A stretch of 64,000 nt of DNA from Spongiibacter nanhainus (GCF_016132545.1 NZ_CP066167.1:3003001-3067000), one strand, 5' to 3'. Counted from the first letter of the stretch, positions 8,143-18,192 are shown. Made by a program: numbers and translations. Notes: a model not told the origin generated them from the sequence alone.

Positions 8143-8769
8143 CTAGACGGCTATTTTTCTTGCCTCTCCGATATACATATAACCCGTCACTTTCGGAAAG
8201 GTTTTCATATAACAGGTCTCCAGCGCTGTTATCTCAAAACCTGACGAGCCAATAAGTTTGGCGATCGAGCGGTTCAAGTGGCAGCCGCCCACCATTTTCT
8301 TCCACATCGGTGTTATGCGGTGCTGCCATTTTGCAACTCGGGTATGACTGGAATGCCCGTGTTCACAAAACAACAGCCGTCCATCCTGCTTCAACACACG
8401 GTGCATTTGCTGCAATGCCGCCTGCCAATCAGGGATCGTACAAAGGGTGTAGGTCAACACAATGGTATCGACACTCTGATCATCCAAAGGTATTTCCTCG
8501 CCTGGCAGGTCCAGCCATTCTACCCGTACCGGCGACTTTTTAAGATTCGCTTGAGCTTTTTGTCGCATGCCTTTTGACGGCTCCAGCCCCCAAACGAAAT
8601 CGACCCTGTCGGCGTTATAAAGTGGCAGATTGATACCACTTCCCATACCAACTTCTAGCACCACACCCGTTGCCTGGGGCACCACCTTCGCACGCTGCTC
8701 CATCACAGATCCGTGACTGCACAAAGTATCTAGCAAATGTGGAAGTATCTTATTGTCATATACACTCAT
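8143..8769 (-). CDS. Class I SAM-dependent methyltransferase
   Basis: This is a 208-residue Methyltransf_11-type protein. Motif I (VLEVGMGSGINL) lies near residue 37, followed by an acidic position at GLEPSKGM and the motif IV region DTIVLTYTLCTIPDW. It resembles the METTL7/phospholipid-methyltransferase-like branch. The substrate is unknown. It is the last gene of the long minus-strand series that starts near styC. Confidence 0.82.
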   Translation of the reverse strand: MSVYDNKILPHLLDTLCSHGSVMEQRAKVVPQATGVVLEVGMGSGINLPLYNADRVDFVWGLEPSKGMRQKAQANLKKSPVRVEWLDLPGEEIPLDDQSVDTIVLTYTLCTIPDWQAALQQMHRVLKQDGRLLFCEHGHSSHTRVAKWQHRITPMWKKMVGGCHLNRSIAKLIGSSGFEITALETCYMKTFPKVTGYMYIGEARKIAV

Positions 8770-8808
8770 GGAGAACTCGATATATAAGCGCTTCGGACTT
8801 AAGCCCAG

Positions 8809-10098
8809 TCAGTTGATGTCGATACGGGATGTTTCCGGCACAAAAAGAATGGCCAAAAACCCTATCAGCACAGAAATAAACATATAGGCCGATACGGCCA
8901 TAGAGGTACCAAAGGCATGATAAAGACTGGTAGCAATGACCGGCACGAAGGCGCCCCCAAATAACGTCCCGACCTGATAAGAGAGTGAATTACCGGTGTA
9001 GCGAACCCGGGTGGGGAAGAGCTCCGACAACAGCGCTGCTATTGGCGAGTACATCGCAGCCAACGCCAGCGCCAGCCCGATCAAGGCAACCCCCATAAGC
9101 CAAACATTCATGGTGTCGATCAGTAAAAAGAACGGAAATACCCACGCTAGCGCTGCTATTGAGCCGGCGATATAGATGCGACGGCGCCCCAAACGATCAG
9201 ACCAGGCAGCAAAAATCAGGCAGGTTAGCAACCACACTGCCGATGCTACCAATACCAGCGTCACCATGGTGGATTTGGCCATGCCAAGCACTCCGACCCC
9301 ATAGCTAAGTATGTAAGCAATCAGGACATAACCAATCATTGTGGTGCTGGAGTGGGCAAGGCCACCAGTAATGACGGGTCGCCAGTGGGATTTCAGCACC
9401 TCAAGAATAGGCAAGCGCTCGCCACTGGTATCGCGCCTTTTGGCGGAGGCATATATCGGTGTCTCTTCAATTTGAAGTCGGATTACTAGGCCTATGATGA
9501 CCAAGATGGCGCTCAGCAAAAATGGGACTCGCCAGCCCCACACCAGAAACTGGTCCTCAGGCACCAACGCCAATGCACCGAGAAAGGCAATGTTTGCGAG
9601 AATCAGACCAGCAGGTGTACCTATCTGGACAAAACCACCATATAGACCTCGACGGTTTGGCGGCGCATACTCCACCGCCATTAATACTGCACCACCCCAC
9701 TCGCCACCCACGCCGATCCCCTGGAAGATACGTAGTACGACCAACAATATTGGCGCCCAAATACCAATATCATGATAGGTTGGCAAACAGCCGATTAATA
9801 CGGTAGCGATACCCATACTGAGCAGACAGAACACCAGCATGCTCTTGCGGCCAACCCGGTCGCCAAAGTGCCCCACAACCAATCCTCCAATGGGCCTGGC
9901 AATGAAACCCACGGCAAAGGTCGAAAACGCTGCCAGCTGTCCGACCAAATCCGACACGTCGGGAAAAAACAGCGGAGCAAAGACCAACGCCGCCGCAGAC
10001 GCGTAGATAAAAAAGTCGTACCACTCAAAGGTGGTGCCAATAAAACTCGCAAGCAGGACTTTCCGAGCTTGGCGCTGTTGCTCTGTAGTCTGAGTCAT
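8809..10098 (-). CDS. MHS-family MFS transporter
   Basis: This is a 429-residue protein with 12 predicted membrane helices. GTTFEWYDFFIYASAA near the N-terminus and GHFGDRVGRKSML between helices 2 and 3 are signatures of the metabolite:H+ symporter branch (KgtP, ProP and ShiA relatives). Members import carboxylates, shikimate, betaines or aromatic acids. In this context an aromatic or organic acid is the likely substrate, which is inference. It sits 39 bp upstream of the methyltransferase gene. Confidence 0.88.
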   Translation of the reverse strand: MTQTTEQQRQARKVLLASFIGTTFEWYDFFIYASAAALVFAPLFFPDVSDLVGQLAAFSTFAVGFIARPIGGLVVGHFGDRVGRKSMLVFCLLSMGIATVLIGCLPTYHDIGIWAPILLVVLRIFQGIGVGGEWGGAVLMAVEYAPPNRRGLYGGFVQIGTPAGLILANIAFLGALALVPEDQFLVWGWRVPFLLSAILVIIGLVIRLQIEETPIYASAKRRDTSGERLPILEVLKSHWRPVITGGLAHSSTTMIGYVLIAYILSYGVGVLGMAKSTMVTLVLVASAVWLLTCLIFAAWSDRLGRRRIYIAGSIAALAWVFPFFLLIDTMNVWLMGVALIGLALALAAMYSPIAALLSELFPTRVRYTGNSLSYQVGTLFGGAFVPVIATSLYHAFGTSMAVSAYMFISVLIGFLAILFVPETSRIDIN

Positions 10099-10132
10099 TC
10101 ACTGAGCTCTTATGGTATATCTCTTTAAGGTG

Positions 10133-10669
10133 TTACCACTTCATCATTGGCAAGGGATTAAGTGGGTGCCTAACGAACCAACAGCACGACATTCGGACCA
10201 GCATTTTGTGGAAACCGGCATTGGGATACGTCTCTACTAACCGGGAGTATTTTGCTCGACTCAAACCGAACCTCACCAAGCCTTTAGAAAAGTCGACCAG
10301 ATCGGCTTTTCGGAAGAGTTCCACAAGGTAGGATGAAGCGGAATCCACGGGCCGAAGTTTGTGATGCTCCAGGATCATGGCACTGACTTCATCTGACCAG
10401 TCTTCAAGGCCGTGCTTTTCCAAGTACTGAACAGCAGGTGGCACAGAGGGCGGTAGGTAATCCAGTGTATTCGCCGTCCACAAACCAATATCGTGAAACG
10501 CCGCCGCAATGGCAATTTTGTGGCGGTCTTCTTCATCAGTGGCTTGCAATAAATCGCAGATCTCGGCCATACGAATGCAGTGATTCCGGTAACCAGGGAA
10601 GTCGCTACCGATGACCTCTCGGTAATCTTCAAGAATTTCGTCGATACGCTCGTTATATGTTTCTGACAC
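10133..10669 (-). CDS. HD-domain hydrolase
   Basis: This is a 178-residue HD-superfamily protein. The metal ligands appear as H30 (NHCIRMAEI), the doublet AAFHDIG near residue 60 and HH in LEHHKL near residue 105. Start is GTG 10669, with GAGGTC 8 nt upstream. HD proteins hydrolyse phosphoesters or oxygenate substrates, and this one cannot be narrowed. It lies in the minus-strand catabolic series, upstream of the transporter. Confidence 0.75.
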   Translation of the reverse strand: MSETYNERIDEILEDYREVIGSDFPGYRNHCIRMAEICDLLQATDEEDRHKIAIAAAFHDIGLWTANTLDYLPPSVPPAVQYLEKHGLEDWSDEVSAMILEHHKLRPVDSASSYLVELFRKADLVDFSKGLVRFGLSRAKYSRLVETYPNAGFHKMLVRMSCCWFVRHPLNPLPMMKW

Positions 10670-10769
10670 TTTAGTCTGACCTCGTTGTTTTTATTACAGG
10701 TCCCACTTAATTGCGCTGAATCCGCCTACTTCATGCAGGGTGAATTAATAGTGAGATATTCACCAACCA

Positions 10770-11162
10770 TCACTCCACCGCTGTAGAGTCGCTTAACGTG
10801 GCACCGTGAAAATGCACTTTCTCGCCCCCCAACAATGCACTGCCATAGATAAGTCTGTTGTCAAAGTTCACTAATAGCGTCACGTAGTCGCCGTAGTCCC
10901 TTTCGAACCACGCCAACATAAAGGTATTCTCATCGATTTCAAACGCCTTGTAAGGAAATGGCCCCCACCACTTATCGGGTTTGCTGCCTGATAAATAGCG
11001 GTAGCTTACTGCCCCATCTTTAAAGCGAAGGTTGTACTCCCTACCAGTTGTATAGCTGTAGGTGATGTCCTTACCGTCTAAGGCAGACGTCGGTTTCTTA
11101 AGATCGCCAGCCCAAGATGGCGTAACCATCAGCATCACGGCTATCAACGCTATCCGGACCAT
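10770..11162 (-). CDS. Exported MoaF/phenolic-acid-decarboxylase-like protein
   Basis: This encodes 130 residues. A signal peptide (MVRIALIAVMLMVTPSWA, cut after Ala) precedes a small beta-barrel-like domain. Patterns such as GKDITYSYTTGREYNLRF and MLAWFERDYGDYVTLLVNF resemble the calycin fold of MoaF and phenolic acid decarboxylases. It may bind a small aromatic ligand in the periplasm. A GGAGG near the end of paaY is its ribosome site, so the two genes are co-expressed. Function uncertain. Confidence 0.6.
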   Translation of the reverse strand: MVRIALIAVMLMVTPSWAGDLKKPTSALDGKDITYSYTTGREYNLRFKDGAVSYRYLSGSKPDKWWGPFPYKAFEIDENTFMLAWFERDYGDYVTLLVNFDNRLIYGSALLGGEKVHFHGATLSDSTAVE

Positions 11163-11164
11163 GA

Positions 11165-11785
11165 CTAAGAACCTCCACCCGCTTCGCGGTGTGACTGCAG
11201 CGGTTTATGATCAACCGACACCTTCAAGGTTGGGCGGTCCGGATCCCGCTCGGGCAACGCACTGACAGGTTTCATCGTTGTAATGCTCCGGCGCGCCAGC
11301 TGCATGTACTCCTCCGTACCCTTTGACTTCCATGCTATCTCGTCGTCTGATAGCTCTCGGATTAGACGTGCCGGGGACCCTGCGGCCAAATTCCCGGCTG
11401 GAACGACAAAACCTGACTTAATAAAGGAACACGCCGCAACAATAGCACTTTCGCCTATCTCGGCGTCGTCCATTACTACACTGTTCATACCGATCAAGGC
11501 ATTTTTGCGCACACAACAACCGTGAAGTACCGCACCGTGACCGACATGCCCATACTCCCCAACTACTACTTTTTTACCCGGAAAAGAATGGATCACGCAG
11601 GTATCCTGCACATTCGCACCATCGCCAATTTCTATTTGACCGAAATCGCCCCTGAGACAAGCTGCAGGACCGATGTAGCAGTTTTGACCCACGATGACAT
11701 CACCAATCAGTATTGCGTCCGGATGTACAAAGCTGGAGGGATGCACAACCGGAATGACGCCATCAATCTCATAGACTTTAGCCAT
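11165..11785 (-). CDS. paaY: PaaY, hexapeptide thioesterase of phenylacetate catabolism
   Basis: This is a 206-residue left-handed beta-helix protein of the gamma-carbonic-anhydrase/PaaY family. It follows E. coli PaaY closely: VHPDAILIGDVIVGQNCYIG, LRGDFGQIEIGDGANVQD, HVGHGAVLHGC and LIGMNSVVMDDAEIGE. Hexapeptide repeats cover residues about 20-150, with His ligands in VIHSF and GHVGHG. PaaY hydrolyses dead-end CoA thioesters and relieves CoA trapping. ATG 11785 is chosen; an upstream extension is not homologous. It is 28 kb from the main paa operon. Confidence 0.88.
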   Translation of the reverse strand: MAKVYEIDGVIPVVHPSSFVHPDAILIGDVIVGQNCYIGPAACLRGDFGQIEIGDGANVQDTCVIHSFPGKKVVVGEYGHVGHGAVLHGCCVRKNALIGMNSVVMDDAEIGESAIVAACSFIKSGFVVPAGNLAAGSPARLIRELSDDEIAWKSKGTEEYMQLARRSITTMKPVSALPERDPDRPTLKVSVDHKPLQSHREAGGGS

Positions 11786-11872
11786 AGTCGTCCTGTATGT
11801 AAGGCTTATACGATGCTCAAAAAAAACGCCCACTAAGGGGCGCACAACAGAGTCCTGGGCAGGTGGCGAGCA

Positions 11873-13273
11873 TTACTCGCCGCGCATACCCTCTTCCAAC
11901 AATGCTTCCATTTTGGGAATCGCTTGCTGAATTAGCTCGCCCATTGCCTGGATATTCTTCGCGACCTCCGGGTCTTCGAAATCCAGTAGCGGGCTAAACA
12001 AGTCAGTTCTTGCTTCATTGATCCACTTAACTACAGCAGGCTCAGTCAACCAGACCGCCATATTTTTGCTGTTCTGAAGCGCACAGCGCAGATAGTCTAT
12101 TTCCAGATATGGCAGAGGCACTGGGTGACACAGCTCGTTCTTGCGATCTTCGTCTGCCTCCACATTGCACTCGACGTTGCCGATAAAGCCGGCACTGTAG
12201 ACTTGCTGACACATCCGCACTGTTTGCAGCGTGATCGTATTGCCATCAAAGACCTTGGTATCGGCAACCTTGGGAAGGCCATCAGCAGCACAGTCGACAA
12301 ACACAGCGTTAGCCGGCGTGGGGTGGCTACCTTTGGACATCACCATCTCTTGAGGAGACACGGCCTCGAGGTAGCCCATGCGAACGATATTTTTGACGCG
12401 ACGCAATTGCTCCAGCTCGAGCTCAGTGAAAGTTGCACAGCGCCAGCGAGTAGGTTTGTGAGCGGGGTCCAGTTGTTTTATCAGTTCCCGATTATCGAGC
12501 CGGTTGTAGAAATCCCGGTAGTTCTCTGCCTCCAGCGCACACTCAAGAATACCGATAGCGTACTGCGTAACAGGATCGCTAAACTTGCGGCCGGGATCTA
12601 CGGTGAAGCGGTCAAACATCCACGCATCAGCAGGCATAATCCAGGTAATTCGATCAGGATCGATATCATTACTTAGCAGGAATAACACAGCGTCCATACC
12701 TGTCTTACCGGAACCGACAATCACGAAGTTGTCGTGGTAAGGAGCCACCCTCGGCAAATCGTTGACCGCAATCGCCTTCGCACCTTCGGCAACATCAAAA
12801 GTCGGAGGACGCTGTGATGGTACTGTTACATTCAGATAAGTGGAGTCGACAACTTTGCTTGTCTTGAACTGATATTCTTCGCCGCTAACAGTGTTTCTTG
12901 CCTTGCCAGTAACCTTGTCGTATTCACACATCGGAAGAAATTTAACCCGACCCGAAGGGATAAATCGACGGCGCATAACATTATCGAAGTACGCAACCAC
13001 TTCGCTGCCGCTAGCCAACTCGTAGCAGCCTTTATTCAGACCAAATTCATCTCGGCGATCACCGCCCAGTTCAGTGGAGTTTACACCGTAACAGGTAGAC
13101 GTCTGGTGTAGGCGGCAGAATGGGTAAACATAGTTCCAGTGACCACCGGGACGAAAATTCTTATCGACCATAATGATGGTCTTGTCACTGTGGGTAAGAA
13201 TCTCATCGGCAAAGGCCATGCCCATACCGCCAGCACCGACCACTAGATAATCAGCTTCTAATATTTCCGCCAT
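11873..13273 (-). CDS. FAD-dependent oxidoreductase, flavin-monooxygenase-like
   Basis: This is a 466-residue flavoprotein. An N-terminal Rossmann motif (VVGAGGMGMAFADEI) binds FAD and is followed by RPGGHWNYVYPFCRLHQ, reminiscent of flavin-containing monooxygenases. A second dinucleotide site (FVIVGSGKTGMDAVLFLL, near residue 185) would bind NAD(P)H. It is not a StyA-type styrene monooxygenase. It could oxygenate the primary substrate of the cluster, but that is inference from its place between paaY and the DUF1329/DUF1302 genes. Confidence 0.75.
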   Translation of the reverse strand: MAEILEADYLVVGAGGMGMAFADEILTHSDKTIIMVDKNFRPGGHWNYVYPFCRLHQTSTCYGVNSTELGGDRRDEFGLNKGCYELASGSEVVAYFDNVMRRRFIPSGRVKFLPMCEYDKVTGKARNTVSGEEYQFKTSKVVDSTYLNVTVPSQRPPTFDVAEGAKAIAVNDLPRVAPYHDNFVIVGSGKTGMDAVLFLLSNDIDPDRITWIMPADAWMFDRFTVDPGRKFSDPVTQYAIGILECALEAENYRDFYNRLDNRELIKQLDPAHKPTRWRCATFTELELEQLRRVKNIVRMGYLEAVSPQEMVMSKGSHPTPANAVFVDCAADGLPKVADTKVFDGNTITLQTVRMCQQVYSAGFIGNVECNVEADEDRKNELCHPVPLPYLEIDYLRCALQNSKNMAVWLTEPAVVKWINEARTDLFSPLLDFEDPEVAKNIQAMGELIQQAIPKMEALLEEGMRGE

Positions 13274-13630
13274 TCTGGATTCCTCACAAATACGTCTTTA
13301 TTTTTTAACAACTGCCTTTCGATACCGGTAAATCTTGTGAATACCGAATATAGCTCGGGCATACCATTCACTGAACGGGGGGTTGAGGTAAACTCGTTAA
13401 CGCCCCGATCACTAGTTTTATTCGGGCACTCGCCTTTCGCAACTATGGTGATAGTGTGTCCGCAAATTCGCTTACGCAACTGATCGGCAGTGCATCTTCC
13501 CTAGCAGGCAGTGCAAATTTTAAGCTCCCTGAGCGGGGTGGCAGACGGCATTTTCTTTGGCTAGGGCCACCATCGCGGCGCAAGCCGCCAGCAGGGCCCC
13601 CATAACTATCTGTTTTTATTGAATTTATTG
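13274..13630. other. Intergenic gap, no gene seen
   Basis: These 357 bp lie between the flavoprotein and DUF1329 genes on the same strand. A 27-codon minus-strand frame at 13520-13603 (MGALLAACAAMVALAKENAV...) is hydrophobic but has no ribosome site, so I do not call it. A promoter for the downstream minus-strand genes may lie here. Confidence 0.4.
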
Positions 13631-15001
13631 CTAATCCCGACCCAGCCTCTGCAGTGCTGCGTGGGTCAAGTAGTCGTGATAAATACTTTCGTCATTGGCT
13701 CGACTCCTGTGGCCACCCTCGAGCTCTTTGACCTGTTCAATACGGGTCATTCTGCCAGATTGGAACTCATAGGCATGCAAGTAGGTCCAGGACCAGTAGG
13801 GATGCTTTCCATCCATCACTTGCCTTTCGCCATCGTCGTAGAGGCTGTAGCACCCATCAAAAGAACGGAACTCATTCCCTTTTCGGTCGTAGGTTACCAT
13901 CGCGACCGGCATGCCGTTGCGCACATCAAACCATACGCGCTTTTTGCTTACCGGTGCCCGGGCAAAAGCAACGGGCTCAGCCTCACAAACAATCGTTTCA
14001 GGAACCAGCTCTACGACACTGTCAAAGAAGGTTTCATCCTCACCACCACCGTGAACATCATGCTCCCAATTTTCATGCTTGCCATTCCAGCCGCCCGAGA
14101 CCCCAGCCAATAATGGCTGACGCCCGATCACTTTGTAATTACCCCAGGTCAGCAACGGGTCACCCGCGGCCCAGGCGTCGGATAGATACAGCGCAGAACC
14201 TGGGACCAGCGGCTCGAAACGCTGATTTGTCGGAAACTGACGAATTCGGCGGAAGCTCGGTACATAGCCATAAAGGGTTGGGAATTCGTTCTGATCATAT
14301 GGCCAAATATTCAGATAGCTAGCGCCGCGCTCCGACTCAGGCGACAAATAAGCCACAGTGTTGTAGCGAAGCTTGTCTTCATGCCCGGGCCAGTAAGGTT
14401 TGGGATCCAAAGTCAAACGACCGACCGGCGCCAGCTCTGCCCAAACGAGATCGTATTCATAGTCAACGACACCATCCCGGCGGATGTCGTACTCTCGCAT
14501 GGCATACAGGCTTGCGTCGTGTCGCCCCCAGGACAGCGTCAGGCCGGCAAACAACTCTAAAGCGTCAGTAGTAGCCGGAAAGGGGTGACCGCCAATCCAG
14601 GGCTTACCGTCCTTTGTGACAACATTGCCTTTGTCGCTGAAGCGCGCTTTTCCCTGGTTGGATAGCGTCGCTTCCATGTATTCCCACGGTCCAAGCTTCA
14701 TCCAGTCCATGGTGGTAGGCAGCACTTTTAGCCGACGTCCCATATTTTTCACATGCTGGTACTTCGCTGGCTCTAGCAGGCCTTTTACTAACTCTACATT
14801 ATCCGCGGTAATGTAGTCCCCGGTCGAAATTTTACCTTTTGTGTAGTTGTCTATGGACAATAGCTCATCGGGATAGGCTTTCTCGATCGTCCCCGCTTTG
14901 TCTATGGCCGCCCACAGCGGAGACGTTAAACCGGCCCCCAGACCGGATGCCGCGTACTTGAGGAGTTTTCGCCTATCGATATCAAAAAGCCAATCTTTCA
15001 T
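13631..15001 (-). CDS. DUF1329 protein, Tat-exported (copy 1)
   Basis: This is a 456-residue protein. A twin-arginine signal (DRRKLLKYAASGLGAG) at residues 10-25 and then PLWAA suggest folded export to the periplasm. The rest matches DUF1329, with long Trp- and Tyr-rich beta segments (YEYDLVWAELAPVG, FRRIRQFPTNQRFEPL). DUF1329 proteins accompany DUF1302 outer-membrane proteins in clusters for hydrophobic substrates; the fold suggests a lipid-binding or outer-membrane role. I chose ATG 15001 because the GGAGGG upstream would be coding if 15013 were used. It is paralogous to 18265-19656. Confidence 0.85.
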   Translation of the reverse strand: MKDWLFDIDRRKLLKYAASGLGAGLTSPLWAAIDKAGTIEKAYPDELLSIDNYTKGKISTGDYITADNVELVKGLLEPAKYQHVKNMGRRLKVLPTTMDWMKLGPWEYMEATLSNQGKARFSDKGNVVTKDGKPWIGGHPFPATTDALELFAGLTLSWGRHDASLYAMREYDIRRDGVVDYEYDLVWAELAPVGRLTLDPKPYWPGHEDKLRYNTVAYLSPESERGASYLNIWPYDQNEFPTLYGYVPSFRRIRQFPTNQRFEPLVPGSALYLSDAWAAGDPLLTWGNYKVIGRQPLLAGVSGGWNGKHENWEHDVHGGGEDETFFDSVVELVPETIVCEAEPVAFARAPVSKKRVWFDVRNGMPVAMVTYDRKGNEFRSFDGCYSLYDDGERQVMDGKHPYWSWTYLHAYEFQSGRMTRIEQVKELEGGHRSRANDESIYHDYLTHAALQRLGRD

Positions 15002-15087
15002 ATAGCCCTCCACAAAAAAGCCGGCTACTACTATATAGCCGGCAAAGGGGTGATATTTGCATCACCCGTCCCACTGGGCAGAGTTGA

Positions 15088-17136
15088 TTACAGTTGATAG
15101 GTAAACCGCATACCCACTTCCTGTACGTGATCCAAGGCGCGAGTGAGGGTCTTGCTACCGTCACCATGCAGATCACCTGTTACATAGTTGTAGTAGAGGT
15201 CAACACTCATACCACTACCTGGGTTCCACTTGATAAGAGGCTGAGCCAGCAGGCCACCTTCTACATCGTATAGGAATGCCCACTCTGCAATAAACTTCCG
15301 GTTAGGCCATGGTTGGAAACCAGCAAATACCAAATAGTTCGCGCTGGAAATGCCATCTGGCGTTTTCGGCTCAGTATTACCAACGTTTCCGCCGTAGCCG
15401 TCCAGGTGCAGGCCCACCAGATCACTCTCACTGCGGTGCATGAACTGACCGACCAAGTAGGCTGCTGGGAAGCTCTCGCTCCATCTATGCCATTTTTCCG
15501 CCACCAGTGTAATGATGTACTCGTCGGTCTTCAGACCATCCTTGCCCAGATCCGGCGAGGTAAAGACACGCTCCGGCGTGTACTGCGCCTCCAGGTTCAG
15601 AATAATTTGGTTCCAAAATGAGTTGTTATCCTCGGTCTCGGTGACGTAACTAAGGCCTAAACCAAATACGTCCTCGCGATAGTAATCGCGTTGTAAGTTA
15701 CCGCGGATACTGCCACCAGAAGCAACAAAGAACGTGTTAAGCAGAGCGCGAGCTTCATCAACATTAGCCACTGGAGAAGCAAATACGTCACGAAGTGCAG
15801 GGAAATCCATGATCGCCGCATTGATAACATCGACACCATTGACGCGAACACTAGCAGCAGTAGCAAACCACTCTACGTCACTGTAGACACCACCAGGCCC
15901 GACGGTGAAGGGCGAATGGCTTAGCGCCTCGCCAACACTATCGTATAAGCGACAGAAGTTATCGTAGGGGTTTTGATCGCCACTGCAGCGCGGTTTCGCC
16001 AGGTAGCCGGTTTCTACAACAGTACCCAAGGTGCCACCCCAAGGTGTCAAGCCCTTCTCAATACCACTCTCAGCCCACCGGAATACACCGAGAGGGTTGT
16101 AGCGGCTAACATACATTGCCTGCCAGCCCCAGTTACCGTAGTCCCCTTTCAGGCGGAAACCACCGTCGAGCTTGCTGTCATAACCTCCGGAGTGGTAGTT
16201 ATCCAAAGGCTTATTGAACTGAGCGGGAATTACGTTGTAGGGCGTCCCCGGGTTGGGAAGAATGTCAGGCTGAAACTTACCAATAAAGCCATCGAACAGG
16301 ATATTTTGGGTCGCCTGCACAGTCGCACGCAAGGCCAACTTGGGTACCCGCTCATCTTCAAATTCCTCAATCCCACGATCAAGAATCAGGTGGCGGCGAA
16401 GATCCAAACCATTGGCCACGTCCAAGGTACGGAAGAAGATGGCCTGTCCCCAGGCGATCTGCTGGTTACCAAAGCGGAAATCGTATTTCCCCGACTTGTA
16501 GTTAATGATAAATGTTGGAAAATCGACCATGTAGTCTCGGCCGGCGAACTCCAGGGGATTGATATTGTCCCCATTTCGACCTTTAGCCTGGTAGAAATTG
16601 GTCTCTCCGGTATCCGCGTAGCGATCAAACCGGCCTTTAGCAATGCCGCCTTGATCGTTCATGACATCCATGGCGTCAAAGCCATCGTGTACAACCGGAT
16701 CAAAAACCGCACGCAATTTAACATTCAAACGCCACTGGCGATTGAAGCGCATATCCATCTCACCACTAAATCGCAAGTTGACCTGATTAAAGTCATAGTC
16801 TTCTGCGGTGGCGCGATCGTCTCGAATAATGGTGTCGTTGGTATCTAAAACAAATGGAAGCGCCGGGATCGGGGTAGTTCCCCATGGCCCACCACCCAAA
16901 TCAGGTGGCAAAAATGCCTGACGAGACACTTCCTCATTCTGGTAGGGGAATGCATTTTGGTTGTATGGGTTTTGATCGCTGTTTGTTTTAAACGCTGCAT
17001 CAATCCGAAACTGGCCCAAGAAGGTCGTCTTCTCGACAAGGCTCTCAATCAAACCCTCGGCATAAACGGAACTACTCAGCATCCCCCCAACGGAGAGCGC
17101 CAAGGCAGGAACCATGCCTCTATATCTCATTTTCAT
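15088..17136 (-). CDS. DUF1302 outer-membrane beta-barrel protein
   Basis: This is a 682-residue protein. A signal peptide (about residues 1-26, ending SSVYA) is followed by a DUF1302 domain rich in alternating aromatic strands (WRLNVKLRAVFDP, YDFRFGNQQIAWGQAIFFRT) and ending MRFTYQL, with an aromatic near the C-terminus as expected for an outer-membrane barrel. It probably admits a hydrophobic substrate. It lies between the two DUF1329 genes and the YCF48-like gene. Confidence 0.85.
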   Translation of the reverse strand: MKMRYRGMVPALALSVGGMLSSSVYAEGLIESLVEKTTFLGQFRIDAAFKTNSDQNPYNQNAFPYQNEEVSRQAFLPPDLGGGPWGTTPIPALPFVLDTNDTIIRDDRATAEDYDFNQVNLRFSGEMDMRFNRQWRLNVKLRAVFDPVVHDGFDAMDVMNDQGGIAKGRFDRYADTGETNFYQAKGRNGDNINPLEFAGRDYMVDFPTFIINYKSGKYDFRFGNQQIAWGQAIFFRTLDVANGLDLRRHLILDRGIEEFEDERVPKLALRATVQATQNILFDGFIGKFQPDILPNPGTPYNVIPAQFNKPLDNYHSGGYDSKLDGGFRLKGDYGNWGWQAMYVSRYNPLGVFRWAESGIEKGLTPWGGTLGTVVETGYLAKPRCSGDQNPYDNFCRLYDSVGEALSHSPFTVGPGGVYSDVEWFATAASVRVNGVDVINAAIMDFPALRDVFASPVANVDEARALLNTFFVASGGSIRGNLQRDYYREDVFGLGLSYVTETEDNNSFWNQIILNLEAQYTPERVFTSPDLGKDGLKTDEYIITLVAEKWHRWSESFPAAYLVGQFMHRSESDLVGLHLDGYGGNVGNTEPKTPDGISSANYLVFAGFQPWPNRKFIAEWAFLYDVEGGLLAQPLIKWNPGSGMSVDLYYNYVTGDLHGDGSKTLTRALDHVQEVGMRFTYQL

Positions 17137-17175
17137 GTTATTAGGTCCTCTCTATTCGACCGATCGTTATATTTT

Positions 17176-18192
17176 TTACTTAAATGGATTAAGAGAAAGA
17201 ATCCGTCCACTGTGGCCCACCGCCACGATATTCTTTGAAGAACCACGCTCACTGACTACTAAGCCGGCGTACCAGTTTAGGGAGATATCCAACGCGTCGA
17301 ATTCACGCCAGGTATTACCTTGATCAGTACTAACAACAGAAACGCGCTGTCCAATAGCAAAAATGTTACCGTCAGCATCACCCGCGATAGCAAACAGACT
17401 TGCCCGAGTTGATGTCGGCTTTGCCTGCCAGGATAAGCCGCCATCTCTCGAGATCAGCACCAGACCGGACTGCCCGGTGGCATAGCCGGTATCTCCATAG
17501 AACTTCAGGTCAAACAGTGTCGGCGCGATGACATCGCCCTTTTCTGGGTGTCGATAGGTGACTTCCCAGGTGTCCCCACCATCAGTGGAGGTCAACAGTT
17601 GACCGTATTCGCCGCCAATCAGAATGCGGTTATCAGCAAACACTTTGACGACATAGTTAGTAGGCTCATCCCGAATCACGGCGGTATCGCCGGCACCAGA
17701 ATCGTACAGAGGCGCCCAATCCGGCCTTAACAGCTCCCAGGATTGACCCGCATCTGTTGATCGCATCAACGTGCCAAATGCACCAACCGCTATTGCCAGG
17801 CCTCGCTCATTCATGTCGACGCCCAGCAGGCGCATGCGAGCGTCGGAACCAATCTGCTTCCAGCCCTTCCAGCCTACGTTGACAACAACTTCTCCTAACT
17901 GACCGACAGCAACAGCGCCTTTCTTAGTGAGTGCAATGCTGGTAAGTGCAAGATTTGTGTCGGCGTTCTCTCTATTCCAAGTCTCACCCCCGTCGGTGGA
18001 CTTCATTACCAGCCCCGCCTCGCCAACCGCGTAGCCCATCTTCCCCATCATTTCGACGTCATAGAGCCGATCGGTGGGTGTCTGCGTCGAGATCAAGGTT
18101 CCCTCACTGGCAGTGGCTGAAACAGACAGCATGCCTAAGGTCGCAACCAGTAATACCAAGATCGTTGTTTTAGGAGATGAAATAATTCTCAT
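17176..18192 (-). CDS. Exported YCF48-like beta-propeller protein
   Basis: This is a 338-residue protein. A signal peptide is cleaved near VSATASEG. Repeated BNR/YCF48 blades follow with Asp-box-like SxDxGxTW motifs: STDGGETWNRE, STDAGQSWELL, STDGGDTWEVT, SRDGGLSWQAK and STDQGNTWREF. Related proteins are assembly or stability factors. In DUF1302/DUF1329/RND clusters a YCF48 protein recurs and probably works in the periplasm beside the exporter; its exact job is unknown. Confidence 0.85.
   Translation of the reverse strand: MRIISSPKTTILVLLVATLGMLSVSATASEGTLISTQTPTDRLYDVEMMGKMGYAVGEAGLVMKSTDGGETWNRENADTNLALTSIALTKKGAVAVGQLGEVVVNVGWKGWKQIGSDARMRLLGVDMNERGLAIAVGAFGTLMRSTDAGQSWELLRPDWAPLYDSGAGDTAVIRDEPTNYVVKVFADNRILIGGEYGQLLTSTDGGDTWEVTYRHPEKGDVIAPTLFDLKFYGDTGYATGQSGLVLISRDGGLSWQAKPTSTRASLFAIAGDADGNIFAIGQRVSVVSTDQGNTWREFDALDISLNWYAGLVVSERGSSKNIVAVGHSGRILSLNPFK

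Noticed and set aside
11873-13273. Calling the flavoprotein StyA styrene monooxygenase
   Set aside because: Two dinucleotide-binding motifs and the sequence around the FAD site do not match StyA, and no StyB reductase is nearby.
13258-13479. 73-codon minus-strand frame upstream of the flavoprotein
   Set aside because: Low-complexity composition, overlaps the flavoprotein start, no family resemblance.
15973-16848. 291-codon plus-strand frame inside the DUF1302 gene
   Set aside because: Long, but it is the antisense shadow of a clear outer-membrane protein.
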